In this document: piece after piece, positions 13,801-27,448 of the stretch
How the letters are laid out: the number at the start of each line of letters is the position of its first letter
How positions within the stretch are numbered: the first letter of the stretch is position 1
Origin: Apteryx mantelli
Taxonomy: Eukaryota > Chordata > Aves > Apterygiformes > Apterygidae
Assembly (NCBI RefSeq): GCF_036417845.1
Contig: NC_089990.1
Location: 4,972,001-5,036,000 of the forward strand
Reading direction: 5' to 3'
DNA length: 64,000 nucleotides
Notes under the pieces: generated by a model
Told to the model about the DNA's origin: nothing
What the model saw: only the letters and a program-made list of their open reading frames with translations
Database searches by the model: none
Program-made: the position numbers and the translations under genes

Positions 13801-15790
13801 TGCTGCTGCACTCATTACATGAAAAATGCAGCTTTAATTTGGGGAAGCAGGCTTTAATCCTGGAGGAGGAGAGAAGCCATCAGGAGTTCATTTAGCAGAG
13901 TTCAGAGGGAGCTCTGTGCGTTGGCTCTCCCGCCGACGGAGACGTTTAGCGAGGGGGAACTCCAACTGGGAATTAACCCATTTTGCAGCAACTGCTAAAC
14001 CTCTGCGTTTAGTTGTTTTAAACAAAGTATTTTCATTCCCATCGCCACTTTTGCCCAGAGACCTCCCAGCCTTGAAGCAGGTTGTTCTCTACAGCAGCAG
14101 CTTCAGGGCATTTTTCCAAGGCAGGCTGGTCCCAGAGCTCAAGGGGCCCCATGCTCTCAGACCCATCCAGGTACACCGAGAAAGTTGGCCTCAACAGTTG
14201 CTTTTACACATAAAAATAGGTTCTCCCACTCCCCCAACCCCACTGGTGCAGCTAAAGTTAGTTTTCCTTTATTCCTGGCCTTTATTCCTTGAATAACAGA
14301 TTACCTGGAGAGAAGGATGGAGAGAGACTGTGTAGAGGTTTGTGCATTGTAAGGTCACAGCAGGCTTTCGATGACGTAAGTCACTAATAGCATGGCTAGA
14401 CACACTAAATGACATAAAAGTCTAGAGTGGAAAATTAAATATAATTTCAAAGTGATACTTATCCTACTTGGAAAGAGTACTGGCTTTACAAATGTCTGTG
14501 CAAAAGGTAGGTATATTAAATAGCTACAGTTAATGGAAATACATATCCTCTGGTCTTCTTGCTGGTCTATCCTCTGGCTAAAAGTACTCTTGGTTTGTCT
14601 CTGGGAATACAGTAATTCTCACTAGCAAATCTTGGTTAGTCTTATCTAACACAAGAGCATAGGCTAATATATGCAGAAAAATAGATCAAAGAAATTAGAA
14701 GATAGCTTTATACCTTTCTGAGTAGCAAAAAATAGTAAAAATGATCAGGTATTTTCTTTCGAAAACACCAACCCCCCCCCTCTAACCACTACCTACAAAA
14801 GCTGGCAATAATCTCGCCCAAGTATGAATTACTCCTCATTGTGCTCAAACCGCCTATCAGCCCCACAATTACACCCTTCCATCGCCTTTACAGCCCCTCT
14901 CAGGAGCCCTCAAAGCGAGCCTTACCGACCCAGCACGACACCACGGCACCTGGAAGCAGCCCGGCTCCCCAAAGGGCTCCAGTCCCACCTCTGGCTCCTT
15001 CTGGTTTCTTGAGTTGCAGCTTTCCGATATCTCTTCGCTACGAGAAAGCGGCCTCCAAACTACAGGCAGTTGCTGGTTGAGGTTCTCCAAAGCGGGTGCT
15101 TCCTCCTGCAGAAATCCTGCAGCCTGCGGGAAGCAGAGCCCTGTGCAGCCCTTTCACAGAAAGGCTCGATTTGCAAAACCATAAGTTTGACAGAACTAAC
15201 AAAATAAGCGATTACAAATTCTTAAGACCATGCAGAAGTCAGGATGCTGGTGTGGGCTCTTGCCTCTTGCGTAAAACCGTATTCACCTTTCCCTCCCTGT
15301 CTCTCAAAGTCAGCTCCCTCCTATTTACCAGCAACTGAACTGTTTGTTTAGATGAATTATGGGCAAGAAAGAAAACAGCTAGTTACTTTGCGAAATAGCA
15401 TTGGGAAGTCAGGAACGATCACAGGCACGGGTTTATTTTTGTTGCTGTGACAAGGACAGCGCACAGCAAACGGATGTAAAGATGCTTTCTGAAGTGCCTT
15501 GCAACGCTTTGGGAGAAAGAAAAAAAAAGCACTTAAAAAAAACAGACTTATGAGTTTTGTCTGACACTGGGCCTCTCAGGGGATCTGGTTAGACAGCCAT
15601 CTCCACTTTGCATGCAAGAGCTCGCTTGCCTTCTCTGCTTCATTTAGCTTTTATATTGAGAAAAAGAAGTGACCAAAGTAGTTCTTACATCCCCAGAAGG
15701 TATTCAGTTTGGAGATCACCCATTCAAACAGCATGGCTGGATGAGGAGCAGGCAGTGCCAGCCAAGGTGAGCCGAAACCGCGGGGCGGAT
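10880..15790. other. Intergenic region, no recognised gene
   Basis: Mixed composition, with a GC-richer patch at about 12.1-13.0 kb and C-runs near 14771. Frames of up to about 128 codons occur in the GC-rich patch on both strands at once, as expected for composition-driven open frames. No domain, RNA gene or transposon is recognised. Confidence 0.5.
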
Positions 15791-15792
15791 TA

Positions 15793-15979
15793 GTGCTGAA
15801 GTCAATCCCCTCTACGAGACGGAGGCAGCAGGAGCTGCGGCTTTGGGAGGAGAGCCGGGCTGCTGCAGGAGCTGCGCAGACGCTGCAGCAAAAGGCTATG
15901 CCAAAGCCCAAGCGCTTTCCTCGCCTTTACACCTTCTTTAAGGAGCAAAGCCCTAGGAATCTAGCAAATGGACCAAAAG
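15793..15979 (+). other. Candidate 5' exon of an unknown transcript
   Basis: An open frame on the plus strand runs through a GC-rich stretch (gccgggctgctgcaggagctgcg) and contains ATG at 15898. It then reads MPKPKRFPRLYTFFKEQSPR and ends at a consensus donor, CCAAAAG|gtaagaag, with the exon end at 15979. The layout resembles a first coding exon, but I do not recognise the peptide and see no partner exon. Chance occurrence of a good donor in a short open frame is quite possible. Confidence 0.2.
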
Positions 15980-18900
15980 GTAAGAAGTATTTCTGCTAAA
16001 GTGCTATAAAACTATGGTAACTTTCTCAAAACTCTCATTTTACCCATTGTTTTATCATGCTGTTTTGGTGAACCAGTTCCGCGGTCACTCAGACGGCCGT
16101 GAACAGCGCTTGCACCACCCTGTGCCCGCAGGACCGCCAGCAGCGTGCTCCGCTGCTGTTTCCGAGCATTGCAGAGTATTGCTTGAAACAGCTTTTCAGG
16201 CCGTGGAAATCTCGCCTGTGAACCCCCCCAACACACATCTCAGATTGTTCCACGTCGCTCCTAAAGCTGCGAGGAAAGGAGACCTTATATGAACATTCAA
16301 TGTTGCATCCGAATATTTAAAGTTGCGTCTTCTCCAAATAAACTGAGGGAAATCAGTTCCCCTGTCAAACCGTCCTTGCTCATTACTTCATTCAGCTGAG
16401 AACGTAAGATTATTGGTGACAGATCTTCCAGCAAGTTACCAGTTACTTTACTTTTACTGAACGCATAAACCGTAAGTCTTCCTTGCCTGCCTACAGATTA
16501 TTTTTTGCTCTTGTGGTGTCTGTGGACCAGAGTGCTCCTATTAGCAAACCTGGTAAAGGACAGACAAAAATACTGGGGATTTCAAAGGTCTCAATAGGAT
16601 GAATGTTGCTGGTGAAGCGGCTCGTGTGGATGTATGTTTTCCACGAACGAGTCTTCATTATGAGCTACTGTGTCTCATTGTAGCATCTTAATGACAGAAA
16701 ACAACGATAGGAGCTCGTCTAGCAGCAGTAAACCACTTCCTACAGGCAATGGGAAGGACCGGGGCTAAAATCACTATGTATTTATGACTGTACTGCACAA
16801 TTTTACAACTAACATCAATGTATAAACCATCATCCATTATCTATGATGGAACAAGCACTAAAAATGGAAGGAAAAAGGGCATCACTGCTATTTAGCTGCT
16901 GCAGTTTTCTACAGAGCCATTCAAGGTGGTCTGGTTTTTTGCCCCTTTTTTTAAACAGTTCATCCCACTGCACCTCGACAGCTTGCTCACAGCAGACGGC
17001 TGACAAATGTGACGCGATTAGCAAGACAAGACAGCCCAAACGCGGGGCAGACAGCAGAGCAGAAGACCTGCAACAGGGCGGCAAGCCACTGTGCACTCTT
17101 CAAAATACTTAGGAGTCTCTTGAAGTTTTTACCTGAAAGCAGTGAATGGGCATTAACTGCTGCAATCCCAAGCAGGGTGAGGTTTCAAAACCGACTGCGT
17201 TTAGGATTATACACAGTTTCTGTTGGATCACAGAGGAAAAGTAGCCAGCTTTCTGCAGAGCAGCTCTTTCAAACGGGAACATTTTCAGCTCAATTCCACT
17301 ATAGCCATCGAGAACCGGTTTAGACTATTACTTAATATTTGTGTTGAATATTCTTAATAAAGACTGTCAAATAGCATGGATACAGAGCCCAATTAGCAAG
17401 CAGGCGCTGGCTTTTGAGCAAGGGGCACACCACCTTCTGCAGCAATAGCACAGGTGGGTTCGGGGATGGTTCACATCGCAGAGCGGTGACACTCACAGCA
17501 TTTTGCTGGAGGCATTAACCACCAACGACGAGCATCTCTTGACTCAGGATTGAGCTCCCCAAGAAGCCCCTCCATTTTTTGGCAGTCAGGCAGCTGGAAG
17601 GTGGGCAAGTCCTCCCACCCCCCATGCCGTGGTGTTGTCGTAACGCAACACCAGGCAAACAGAAACCCTGAGGGGCTGCAGCCCCTGGCTCCGTGGGGAA
17701 GGGTTTGGCACCAAGAGGGGCTGCCCGTCCTGCACCAGACATGTCACGTATGTGCAGTCTGCATGACACCAGACTTTCCGTCTGAATTTTTCTATTCTCC
17801 TGTAACGAGCCTAGTTATCCGCAGCAGTTCAAGAACGGTTTTCATGAAATAGTCAATGCTTCCTACTAAGGGACTCATATCCCCTCTGTGAAAGGCCATT
17901 ACAGCTACTCGACAATGTTGTCCTTGCTGTTGCTATCAAAAGAGTCTAAACTTGACCCACAGGCTGCCTTCAGGCAGGTCACGAGGCGGTAGGACTGCTG
18001 AGAAATCCAATAAATAGCCAGAGAATGCAAGTCCTTCAAACCCCAGATCGTAACAAGCATCAAGGAAGAGCAGGGTAAGTTATTAGCTGCTATTTCGTGC
18101 CTAAGGGAACCACAGACTTTCCAGGTGGCAAAAAAGGAGCAGGAAGGAGAAAAGTCTTCATCTAGCAAATGGGAATTAAGGAAATAAAGATATATCACAC
18201 ACTCCAACCAAGACACAGTGCCTGAACTCAGCTCGTGGACAGCCAGGGCCAACGTCCCCTCTGAGATGCGGTCCCTGCTCTCCCCAGACCTCCAGCCCGC
18301 GCTCAGGCTCTGGCTCTCCGTCTTGCAGAGCTGCAGACAAACTACTGGGCTCTGAAGAGCCACACGCTAGGGGGATACAGGACCACTAGGGATTCATGAT
18401 GCTCCTGCTTTCAGTGCCCTGGCTTTGCCCACCAGTTGCAACAGATTTGTGGCTTTTTCCTGCAAGCTCCTCTCCCCGCTCTCAACCAAGGCTCTGCCAG
18501 TAAGATTGAGTAATATAGAGATTTATCTTGTCCATTAATTTTAATGTTTGCACTTTATACATGTATCAAGCAACCTTTGCTTCATTCTAACCCCTTTCCA
18601 ATGGCTGTGGAGTAAGATGAACACGTGGTTTAATGGCTTGGTATTGCAAAGTCAATTCAGTGCAGGGCATGGGGTGTGTGGGAAGAGCCAGAGCAGGGAC
18701 TTCTGGTAAAGAGAAACTCTTGTGATTTTTGACTTGTTTGCCAATTGATAGATGTATTCGATACATCTCAAAATAGTAACTGCTATTTCATCTCCCTTCA
18801 GCCTGGTGGACTGTTAATGAAGCTGGAAGTTGTCCCAGCAACCATATGGCACACGTCATCTTCATCAAGTTAACTAAATTCCAAAAAGCTCATATTTATA

Positions 18901-20433
18901 CATATGTATATAAATATGGAATAGGCAAAGGAAATGTGATTCCTTAAGAACCGCATCCTCTGGAGTAACCCTAAACTGCAAGATGCAGCTGTTTATTGAA
19001 TGGCGTGATTTCTCACACCACATGGTGTTGAAGGAAGCCTAAAAAAATTCATCTTAATTTGGAAAAGATACAAAAAGGAGGAGGGAGAGGTAGAATGCGA
19101 AACATTTCTTAAAATATCCAGATCTAAGGCATGATGTAATGAAAATGTGTGCTTGCAAATAGGATGGATTTTCTTTGGGGAGGAGGTAAGGAGGGAGAGA
19201 GCAAGCAGAGCTGCAGCTTTTTCCCCGATCAGCATCACTAAGCACCGGATTCATGCTTGGTGACACCGGGGGGCACAGTCACACTCCTAACTGCTTAGCC
19301 TCTGCACACCCCAGGGCACTGGGAATAAGACAGACAAAAATGCATGTGAAGTATTTAAAGTACTGGCTGGAAAGTGCTAAAATTAAGTTTCTTTATCAAG
19401 AAATCCTCTTGCAATGACCTCCACAAGTAGTGACTGCAGCTTGAGTCTGACCTGCATTTTGGAGAGCCACAATTCAAATTATTCTTATGAACAATCAAGG
19501 ATAAAAACAAAACAAAACCAAAACCACCCACCCTTCTTCCACCTCGCCTGATGAAGAGACTCTCAGGGCTCTGCTCTCTGCCCAGGAGCTGCCTCGCTTG
19601 CCCTGTTCGCGACGGCACTGCGGGAAGAGGGATGGAGGAGCAGACCCAGCTGGCACGGTGCTTCCATGCACTAATGCTCCCTCCACCGCCCGCCAGCTTT
19701 CCGGCACTGCCGGCTCGAGCCTCAGCTGGGGAATAGGCAGTTGCACACGTGTCCCCGGCCTTGGCCTGCTGTTCTTGGGGCCAGGGAGGGCACCTGTCCC
19801 CGGGGCAGGTGCAGAAACCGGATTCGAGTCTTCCTGCCTCGGTGCAGACAAGTGCGCGCTGCTATTTGGCAACGCACGACAACAAGCCGCAGCTCTGGGA
19901 ATAACGCAAAGACGCTTGATTTTTCTTTTCCCAGCACTGTGTCACTGCAGGCCACATGGAAACCTCGTGGGTTATTAAGCAAGATAAATCTGACAGGATC
20001 GTAAATCATAGAATTGTCCCAAATTGCAGGGCTGCTGACAGCATATCCGACAATCCAGTTGGCATTCGGTGCTTCCTCGCCCCCTCTCTTTGTTTCTTCT
20101 TGCCCCAGAAGAGGACCCCCTCCTGCAAACTCTGCAGGAAAAGAAGAGCAGCAGCAGTGCCAGCAAGCCTGGCTGATGAACCAAGCCCTGACACTTCACG
20201 TTGTCTTTGTCAGGTTCAGCTAAATGCAATAATTCTATTGTAGCTAGATGCGGAAACTGCCTTTAAACAACAGTTACGGAAGAACAAAAAAAGAGTATAT
20301 TCTGTCCGGCATATAATTTTCAGATGCAGCTAAAGAAAACACTATGACTTACGGGCACTAGAGCATCATTTATGTGATTACAACAGACAAGTGAGGCATC
20401 TGTTACATACGAGCACTTGAGACATCTCATTTA

Positions 20434-20489
20434 GAGATAGATAGATACACACACACACACACACATATACACACATATCCACACATACG
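20434..20489. repeat. Compound microsatellite (GATA)n-(AC)n
   Basis: A short GATA run is followed by nine pure AC units (20447-20464) and then interrupted ATAC/ACAC units to about 20489. Likely polymorphic in length. Confidence 0.85.
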
Positions 20490-21084
20490 TATAGTCAAAT
20501 GTTAATAGTGCTGCATATTGACAGAAGCAATCTGTCTCTGTTTTGGGGACAGACTCAGAGATTTACTTAATTGTCTTTATTCACAGCACAGTCATTCCAT
20601 TGCTAATACCCTGAACCTGTGACAAAACGTGCCCGGGGGAGAGCAGCTCTCCCGCCCCCTTCTAGAGGCATAGCTTTCAACCCCAGACGCTGATTTTTCT
20701 TTCTTAACTGCAATTATAAAGCTACTTTGATTTTCCATCCAAGTTCAGCTTTCCTGTCCCTAGTGCAGTTCTTTATTTGCACGAGGCTGTTCCTTTGAAG
20801 CTGGGAGAGGCAGCATTGCTCTCAAAGAGTCTTCATGGGCAAAAAGGGAGCCTTACAGGCAAAAATTGAGTAAGCATCACAAGCCAGTGCTGTAACTACC
20901 TATTAGCAAGGAATAGACACTATTTATAAAAAAAAGCTATGTAGGCATTATTTGCAGAAATATCTGAAAGAATGAAACATTTAGAACTGAAGGAAGTTAG
21001 AAAGCACCAGGCTATAGTTATCTGCACTTAGAGCTCTGATCCAGATCTGTTTTTCCAGAGCAACCAATCATTTTTTCTAATGTG

Positions 21085-21097
21085 TATATATATATAT
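21085..21097. repeat. (TA)n microsatellite
   Basis: A short TA run following tgtg. Simple repeat with no sign of function. Confidence 0.7.
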
Positions 21098-21504
21098 TTT
21101 AAAGGATGACCCACCTTTACCGTGTGATGCGGCTTGGGAGACTGAGCCCATTAGCAGAAGTTACATGCCTTCATAACGGTCAAAAACTGGAGTGAAAATT
21201 TTAACAGTTACGTGATAAATTTTGAAAGATATACTGGTAGGCACTGCATAAGAAACATGGGGAGGGAAGTCAGGTGATCAGCGGTGTTGTTTATTTTGGT
21301 GCACAAAACATGTAAGGAAAATTGTTTCCATACTTCTAAGAAAAAGTTACAAGCAATGAAAAACAAATGGAAAAGAAACCAAGCAATTTTTTTTTTTACA
21401 GTGATGTTGAACAAGGGAGGCAAAGGCAAGTTGTTAATACAGCAGAGGCCAAGTATGTTGGAACAATAACTGGATACAGGGAGACACAAGTAAAAATGGA
21501 CCAA

Positions 21505-21523
21505 TTTTTTTTTTTTTTTTTTT
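21505..21523. repeat. Poly(T) tract, 19 bases
   Basis: Uninterrupted T run. It could be the tail of an old retroinsertion on the minus strand, but the flanking sequence shows no recognisable source. Confidence 0.8.
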
Positions 21524-22812
21524 AACTAATTCATACTGTTCTGTGAGTTAGTGTTTAAAACCAAGTTCCCACAGCTGTTTTTTCCAGCAAGGCTGGGCTG
21601 CCAGATGAGAGTAAAGAAACTCGTGTTCTACTGAGGCCAGAAAGACTGATGCAACTTTGACCATCCCTCCCGCAATTCCCCTACAGGCACGAAGCGAAAG
21701 GGCAGAAGCGATGGCCAAGCAAGACGTTGTGCATAGCAAAGAGTTACTGTATTTACTCCTGTCCAGCAGATTCAGCAGCTCTGGGACATAGTCTTCCTTG
21801 GGAAGAGGATAAGGAGAGTCTGGTGGTTTTTAGATTCTAGGGTAAATAACGTTTCAGGTCAGAAACCTTAAGAGATTTGCTTCCTGTACACAAATTCTAG
21901 CCAGGTTTGGGAACATTCACCTGCAGAGCAGGGGGGAGCAGAATTAGCTGCCAAAGGCCACAGTCCTCATCCCACAGCTCCAGAGCCACCATGTACTTCA
22001 TGAATAAGAACGAAAGCTCCAATTTATTTTGGAACTCAATATGTAGGATGAGAGGTGTTTTTACGGTTGCTTAGATGTAAACAAACATCACCTAGCGCAG
22101 AATGCTGCCGTCTCTGGGAGAATACCTAATGGCCACATAGCTATAGTTGAGTCAAAAGCTTAAGCAGGTATCAATAACTGAGGTCTGGTCCGCCTGAGCC
22201 AGCTACAAGGTATTAAAAATTGCTCTAGACAGTCTGTGAGTGCTCAGTGTCCAAAAGAACCTCTGAACCATGGCAATACCATGCCATGAAAATCTAATAC
22301 CAATAATAATAAAAAATTTTTTAAGAAAAGCTTTTCTCTGCCCAGGATTATAATTTCTCTCTGCAAACTGAAAAGCAGTATACTTGCTTGCTTTGTGTGT
22401 TTCCAGTCCCAAACATATTTTCATCAGAGTTTTTTTCACATTTTAAAATGACCTCTCCCAAATGCCAAGCCCTGAATAGCAAATTCTTAAAGAATACGCA
22501 GACACTCTGACAGCATGTTGCTCAAAAAGAACCAATATAACCTTTTGCTCCCACCACAAATTCAAAGAGACGTTACTCATTTTGAGGACAAAAAGTGAAA
22601 AACTCAAAACAGCGGCAATAAACTTCATAGTCCCAAAGATGAAAAAAACAGCACCCGAGATTCAAAATACTACACAGAGAAGGAGGCAATCCCCATTCCA
22701 GACCATGCCTTTGGGAACCCATCTGGGCTTGCACCTTCTGCAAATCATCCGCTTGTGAAATGATTCATGCTGGAGGACTCCCGTGTATCGCTGATGCTGC
22801 AATTCCCCACAG

Positions 22813-22854
22813 TAACTAGCAAGTATTGCTAGTTAGTTATAACTAGCTAGTTAT
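22813..22854. repeat. Cluster of nested perfect palindromes
   Basis: TAACTAGCAA-GTA-TTGCTAGTTA (22813-22835) is followed by AGTTATAACT (22835-22844), which overlaps ATAACTAGCTAGTTAT (22839-22854). All are exact inverted repeats built from CTAG/TAAC words. Confidence 0.85.
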
Positions 22855-25845
22855 TTTACCAGGGAAGACAATAGGTAAAATATATCACGGAAGATAAAGC
22901 CCACAGCATTTTCCCCGGAGTATGTAACTGGCAAGTCTGGCAGAGGACACCAACAGATGCAGCCTACAGCCCGAGGAGAGAAGTTCCCTTCAGCAGGGAA
23001 GGAATGAATCCCCAAACACCGAAGGAGGTAACCTGAAACACAGAGCACAGTGCTGCGAGGCAGCTGATATTACTCCTAATTCACATGCAAGTGACCAAGT
23101 ACAGTAAAAGACTGGCAACAAGCACCTGTGAACTGCCGCCACTCAGTAAAGTCATCTGAATTCCCTGGCTTGTTTTCAAAACTACGATCACCTTTTCTCA
23201 GTTCAGCCGGTCCTGCAATACTCACAGAACCAAAAAAAACCTTTATCATCAAGCAAAGCATATATAACTTTGCATTTTAACAGACATGTTCTGACCATAT
23301 CTGTTCACAAAGAACAATCACCTACATTTTACTTTAATTAAAACACAGAAGAGAAAAATCTGAGAAACTGTATCTGCTGTGCAAGTAAAAACCATTTACA
23401 CAGAGCTTGGAAAGCATAAAGTGCTACATATGAGATCTTTACTCAACCTCCAGATCATGGGCTAAGCTATCACCATGCACAATCTAAAATGCTGCAGAAG
23501 GTACAAGCGAGCAGGAATCAGGACAAGTATTACTCCTTCAACAAGCATGCACTTTTTATTAGGAGAAAACTGTTTATGTAACTGATTTCCAAGTATGCAC
23601 AAGCTGAATTATGATTACATTCATCAGAAAAATGTTACACACCAGCAATGGGCTACTTTCTGCCTTGATGTGAGGATCGTGTCACTACAAAAGCATCAGC
23701 TTTATCAATTCTGATTAGGAGCAGAGGAAGTAGCGAAGATGTCAGCTATAAAAGGAAGCAGCAGAAAACTGACAACCAGAGTCAGACATCACTGCAAAGC
23801 CATAGCAATTACTAGCTAGATGGTAAGTTTAGAAGGAACGACGATTCTAGTAGCTAAAGACTGAACTTTGCAAAGGGACTGCTCTGTATATTTTCCAGAT
23901 CAGATAACTCCCCCAAAACAACTCCAGAACATCTCCAGACATTTCTATTGCACTTATTGCTGTGGTGTCATACCACTTTTTAACATCAAACCAGCTCATC
24001 CTACAGTAAGGCTGTAGGCCATGGGAGAGAATGGTATTTGTCTGTATGCAAACTGCCCTAATCTAAGCTTTCTGGTATCTCAATAAAGAATCGGGCAACT
24101 CTTGGTTGGACTTCTCTTGATTGTTACTACAACGTTGCTCCTTGGAGATTCCTGTCTCTGAAACAGAAGGGGATGATTATTATTAGGGAAAGCTACTACA
24201 TTTTTGTCCTGGGAATACGTGAAGATTTATAGTCATTTTACCGCAAAGGGAGCTCTAGAGTTGCAGGCCAGCAGCTGCCTTCTGCTGCCACAGCTCTTGC
24301 CCTTTCATCAACAGGTCCATCATCCCGAGAATGCCAAGGCTGCAGACTGCCCCAGACAGGGTGGGTTCCTCCCCTGAATTCCTTTCACCAGGCCAAAATC
24401 TCAGACTTTATGCAACTTTCTAAGGGAAAGGGAACCATGGAAGATTGGACTTCTGCAGACAATCAGCTCTATGATGTGAACTGAGTAAAGAAACATTAAA
24501 TATCTTGGGTTTTCCCAATGTTCTTTTCTATTTCAAATGTAGCACGAGGGAAAAATCACCCTGGAAGTACTGAGTAGTTCGGAGTGTTGCGTTTCTTTGC
24601 TGGGATATCAAGCAGGCCTTCCAGACAGCTTTATACAGAAGAGAACCCTTCTGGCATTTGCTGCTAATTGGGAACCAAAAAAAGAAAAGCCCAGGTGAGT
24701 TGATACTGCAGCGTGGGCCTGTCATAATCGATAGAGGGCAGCCAGCCCCGGCAGCTCTCCCACCTAGCACGCTAATGTAGTCTTCATCTCATTCTGGTCA
24801 AGTATCAACTAACTGCTTTTTATCCAGATGTTTCTCTCACTTAGGTACAACTGCAAAATGAAAGTACTCAAGATTTATGGGAAAGAAGAGGCTGATTATC
24901 ATCTGCATGCTGTTGGCATGAGATACCATGAGGGGCTTTCTCTTCATAAAAGCAACCTTACCGAAAATGAAGATTGAATATCTGCTACATCTGTATGTAC
25001 AGCTACAACTCTGCATTCAGAGAGAGATGGGGTTTGGTATGCTACGGTTAAAAAGGACATAATGAGCATCAAGTCATTTCACACTGCATTACAAAAGAAA
25101 ATAGTTTCAAGTCTTTGGCAAATCTTTGATGTTTGCTTTTCAATCCTGGTGAGCAGACGTTAACTATTGTCATTATGAACACTTTAATCCACAGGGAGAT
25201 ATAAGAAAAAACCTCAAAGATTAATTTTATTGAAGCGCTACATTTAATCCACTATGCCGTATCCAATACTGATGACAAAACAATGTTCAAAAAGAATTCT
25301 TCCACTTTAAACAGAACAGATAATGTGTCACTGAAGTAAAACCTCTAAATTGTGGCCAGCTCCTGGGCTATTCTCAAGGCTCAGACGCAAGACTGACATC
25401 CTGACTTGTAACTGTGTGATGATGGTTTGAATCCACCCGAAATTTCTTCTGAATGGAGAATACCAGTGCAGATACCCACTTTTAAACAGCACTTCTTCCT
25501 CACCCCTAGGCATGTCAGCAGCAGGATATATTTACAAATATCCAAAAGGAGTTGCAACTACTTCCTACTTTTCAGGTTTATTAATAAAATGTAAGTGAAA
25601 TATGGATTTTAGGGGATTTAACCTCAAGTAGTTTCTAAAAGGTTGGTATCTAAGCTGAAAAAAACACCCTGTATCATATGACACACGTGACAGAGCAATA
25701 TTTTCCTATCTAGTACTTTCCATAACTTTAGAAGAGTATACTTAAGGTGATGACTCAGTTCATCTGAACTGGCTAATCTCCAAGAACATCCATTGGTGCC
25801 ACTATCCCACCTGTGATATCTTGCACAGCTACACAGAATTAAGAC

Positions 25846-25860
25846 TTTTTTTTTTTTTTT
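25846..25860. repeat. Poly(T) tract, 15 bases
   Basis: Uninterrupted T run in AT-rich DNA just beyond the KLHL13 3' end. No target duplication or body of a retroelement was seen. Confidence 0.75.
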
Positions 25861-26568
25861 AAAGAGGAAGAATTGCTTTCGATTTTAACCAAAACAACTA
25901 TAAAACCAAAAGCTTTTATATACACATTTTGGTAGTGATCATAACTGGTAAACTGCATAAAGAATAAATATCAGTATTTCAAAAATTGACACCATAACAA
26001 TACTGCTGTTTGATGCAGCAAGCAGGGACAAAATACAAATAGCATACTACCAGCAAGTCTATTAAGCTTTACATTGTTGTTGGTAATAGGTAGCATGATA
26101 AACTAAGCAAACTGATTTAGACAGTTTTCCCCAGATGATGCCCCCATGACCATGTTCACGAGCACAAACACTTGCAATATATGACGGGAAACTCGGAGCA
26201 ATCACGATGGCAATAGCCTTACACGAGCACTCAAAGCTACAATTTGTCAACAGCGCGCTGTATTTTGGAGCAAATAAAGACTTCTGTACATTTGCACTGC
26301 TGAACATTTAAGCAGTAGTTCTCCAAGAAAAAAAAAATTAGACAGTTTTTGTATTTGCAGTTCTTAACAATAAAGTGGGTAAGTCTGGCCAAAACAGTTT
26401 CCTAAAAGTAGGTCAAAATACCCATTCAAGATCACTTCTGCATTGGTTTCCTAGCAAATTAATCTACCCACAGATACACGTAATGCGTATCCTGGCGACA
26501 GTGAGGCAGAGGAAGAAAACCAAATACATTAATGAGGTAGCTTAGACTGAATAACTGCAGTTAAAAGT

Positions 26569-26574
26569 TTTATT
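26569..26574 (-). promoter_or_regulatory. Distal poly(A) signal AATAAA of KLHL13
   Basis: AATAAA on the minus strand in the context TTCAATAAAACTTTTAACTG, followed about 40-60 bases on by the T-rich stretch TTTGGTTTTCTTCCTCTG. The hexamer and downstream T/GT-rich element together make this the best-formed 3' end signal after the gene. Confidence 0.5.
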
Positions 26575-27044
26575 GAACAAAAGAAGGTAAAACATGGTAG
26601 TCCAAGTTCACTGAGCAAAAGCAGCTCTCCCACTGAAGCTGCGCTTTGTGCTAAATAACCTTATTAACTGAGACTATACAGAGGACACAATATGCAAGTT
26701 ATCTCAACAGCAAAGGAGAAAAGGTAGATTAAATTTGATCTGATGGAACGATTTGGTCAAATTCAGTGGCTTAAGTTAATGTTTCTAGCCCTTATCTACC
26801 TACATTCAGTACAGGCATACAGCAGGATATACAGCTGCACTGAATTCCCATTTGTTAATAGTGTTTGCTCCCACGCAAGCGGAAGCCAATTCTTGAAAAA
26901 CCCCAAATTTAAAAAATCCAAACATTTTAAATCTTTTGTGTGAAGCATCACTCAACTGACTCAGGAAAAACACTCAATATGTTATAAAAAACACCCGGCC
27001 TCTACAAGGTCCGCTTCCTGTAGTATTAATATTTTAAAATTATT

Positions 27045-27050
27045 TTTATT
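27045..27050 (-). promoter_or_regulatory. Possible intermediate poly(A) signal AATAAA
   Basis: AATAAA on the minus strand about 575 bases after the KLHL13 stop, within A/T-rich sequence (AATAAAAATAATTTTAAAA). The context is low complexity, so this is a weak candidate. Confidence 0.25.
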
Positions 27051-27442
27051 TCTCCTGTCTGCCTAAGAAACTCCATATGCTCTGAAAGCACCCACAAAGT
27101 CAGGTGGGTAAACAGATATGTCAAAAATACTCTGTGAAAAGAGGGAGGTAGCTCAGGTCCGTTGGCAACCGTTTGTGAGAGATCACTTTGCTGCAGTCTA
27201 CCTCCCTTTGTAATCTGCAGTCAAAAATTAAAAGGAAAAAGGATTTCAATTATGAAATTTAGTGAAAGAACATGTTCAATACAAACCCTTCCAAATTCAT
27301 TCATTGGGCTTCCAGATGTAAGTTATAAGGTACCTCACACCCAATACACAACATTAAAAACGTACCCTAATTCATACATTTTATAGACAATATCTCGTTT
27401 CTCATTTGTTAAACATTTGGCTCCGGTGAGTACATTTTTTTT

Positions 27443-27448
27443 TTTATT
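27443..27448 (-). promoter_or_regulatory. Proximal poly(A) signal AATAAA of KLHL13
   Basis: AATAAA on the minus strand, about 180 bases after the stop codon, runs into an A-tract (GGTAATAAA followed by A's). It could direct a very short 3' UTR, but the A-run makes a chance hexamer plausible. Confidence 0.35.

Larger units (their letters stand above)
16000..26549. other. Intergenic region beyond KLHL13 3' end, no recognised gene
   Basis: AT-rich sequence with scattered GC-richer patches (17.5-17.75 and 19.55-19.9 kb). It holds simple repeats at 20434-20489, 21085-21097, 21505-21523 and 25846-25860 and a palindrome cluster at 22813-22854. No protein, RNA gene or identifiable transposon was found. 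The part nearest 26.5 kb could still belong to a longer KLHL13 3' UTR. Confidence 0.5.

Noticed and set aside
17905..18363. A 152-codon minus-strand ORF
   Set aside because: No recognisable family, no promoter or splice context, and a length still compatible with chance in a window of this size.
19795..19850. A tRNA-like B-box (ggattcgagtcttcc)
   Set aside because: No A-box, anticodon arm or closing acceptor stem can be formed around it.
19990..20030. A possible CR1 LINE 3' end (aatcatagaattgtccc)
   Set aside because: Only a few bases resemble the CR1 tail, and the conserved sequence that should follow is absent.
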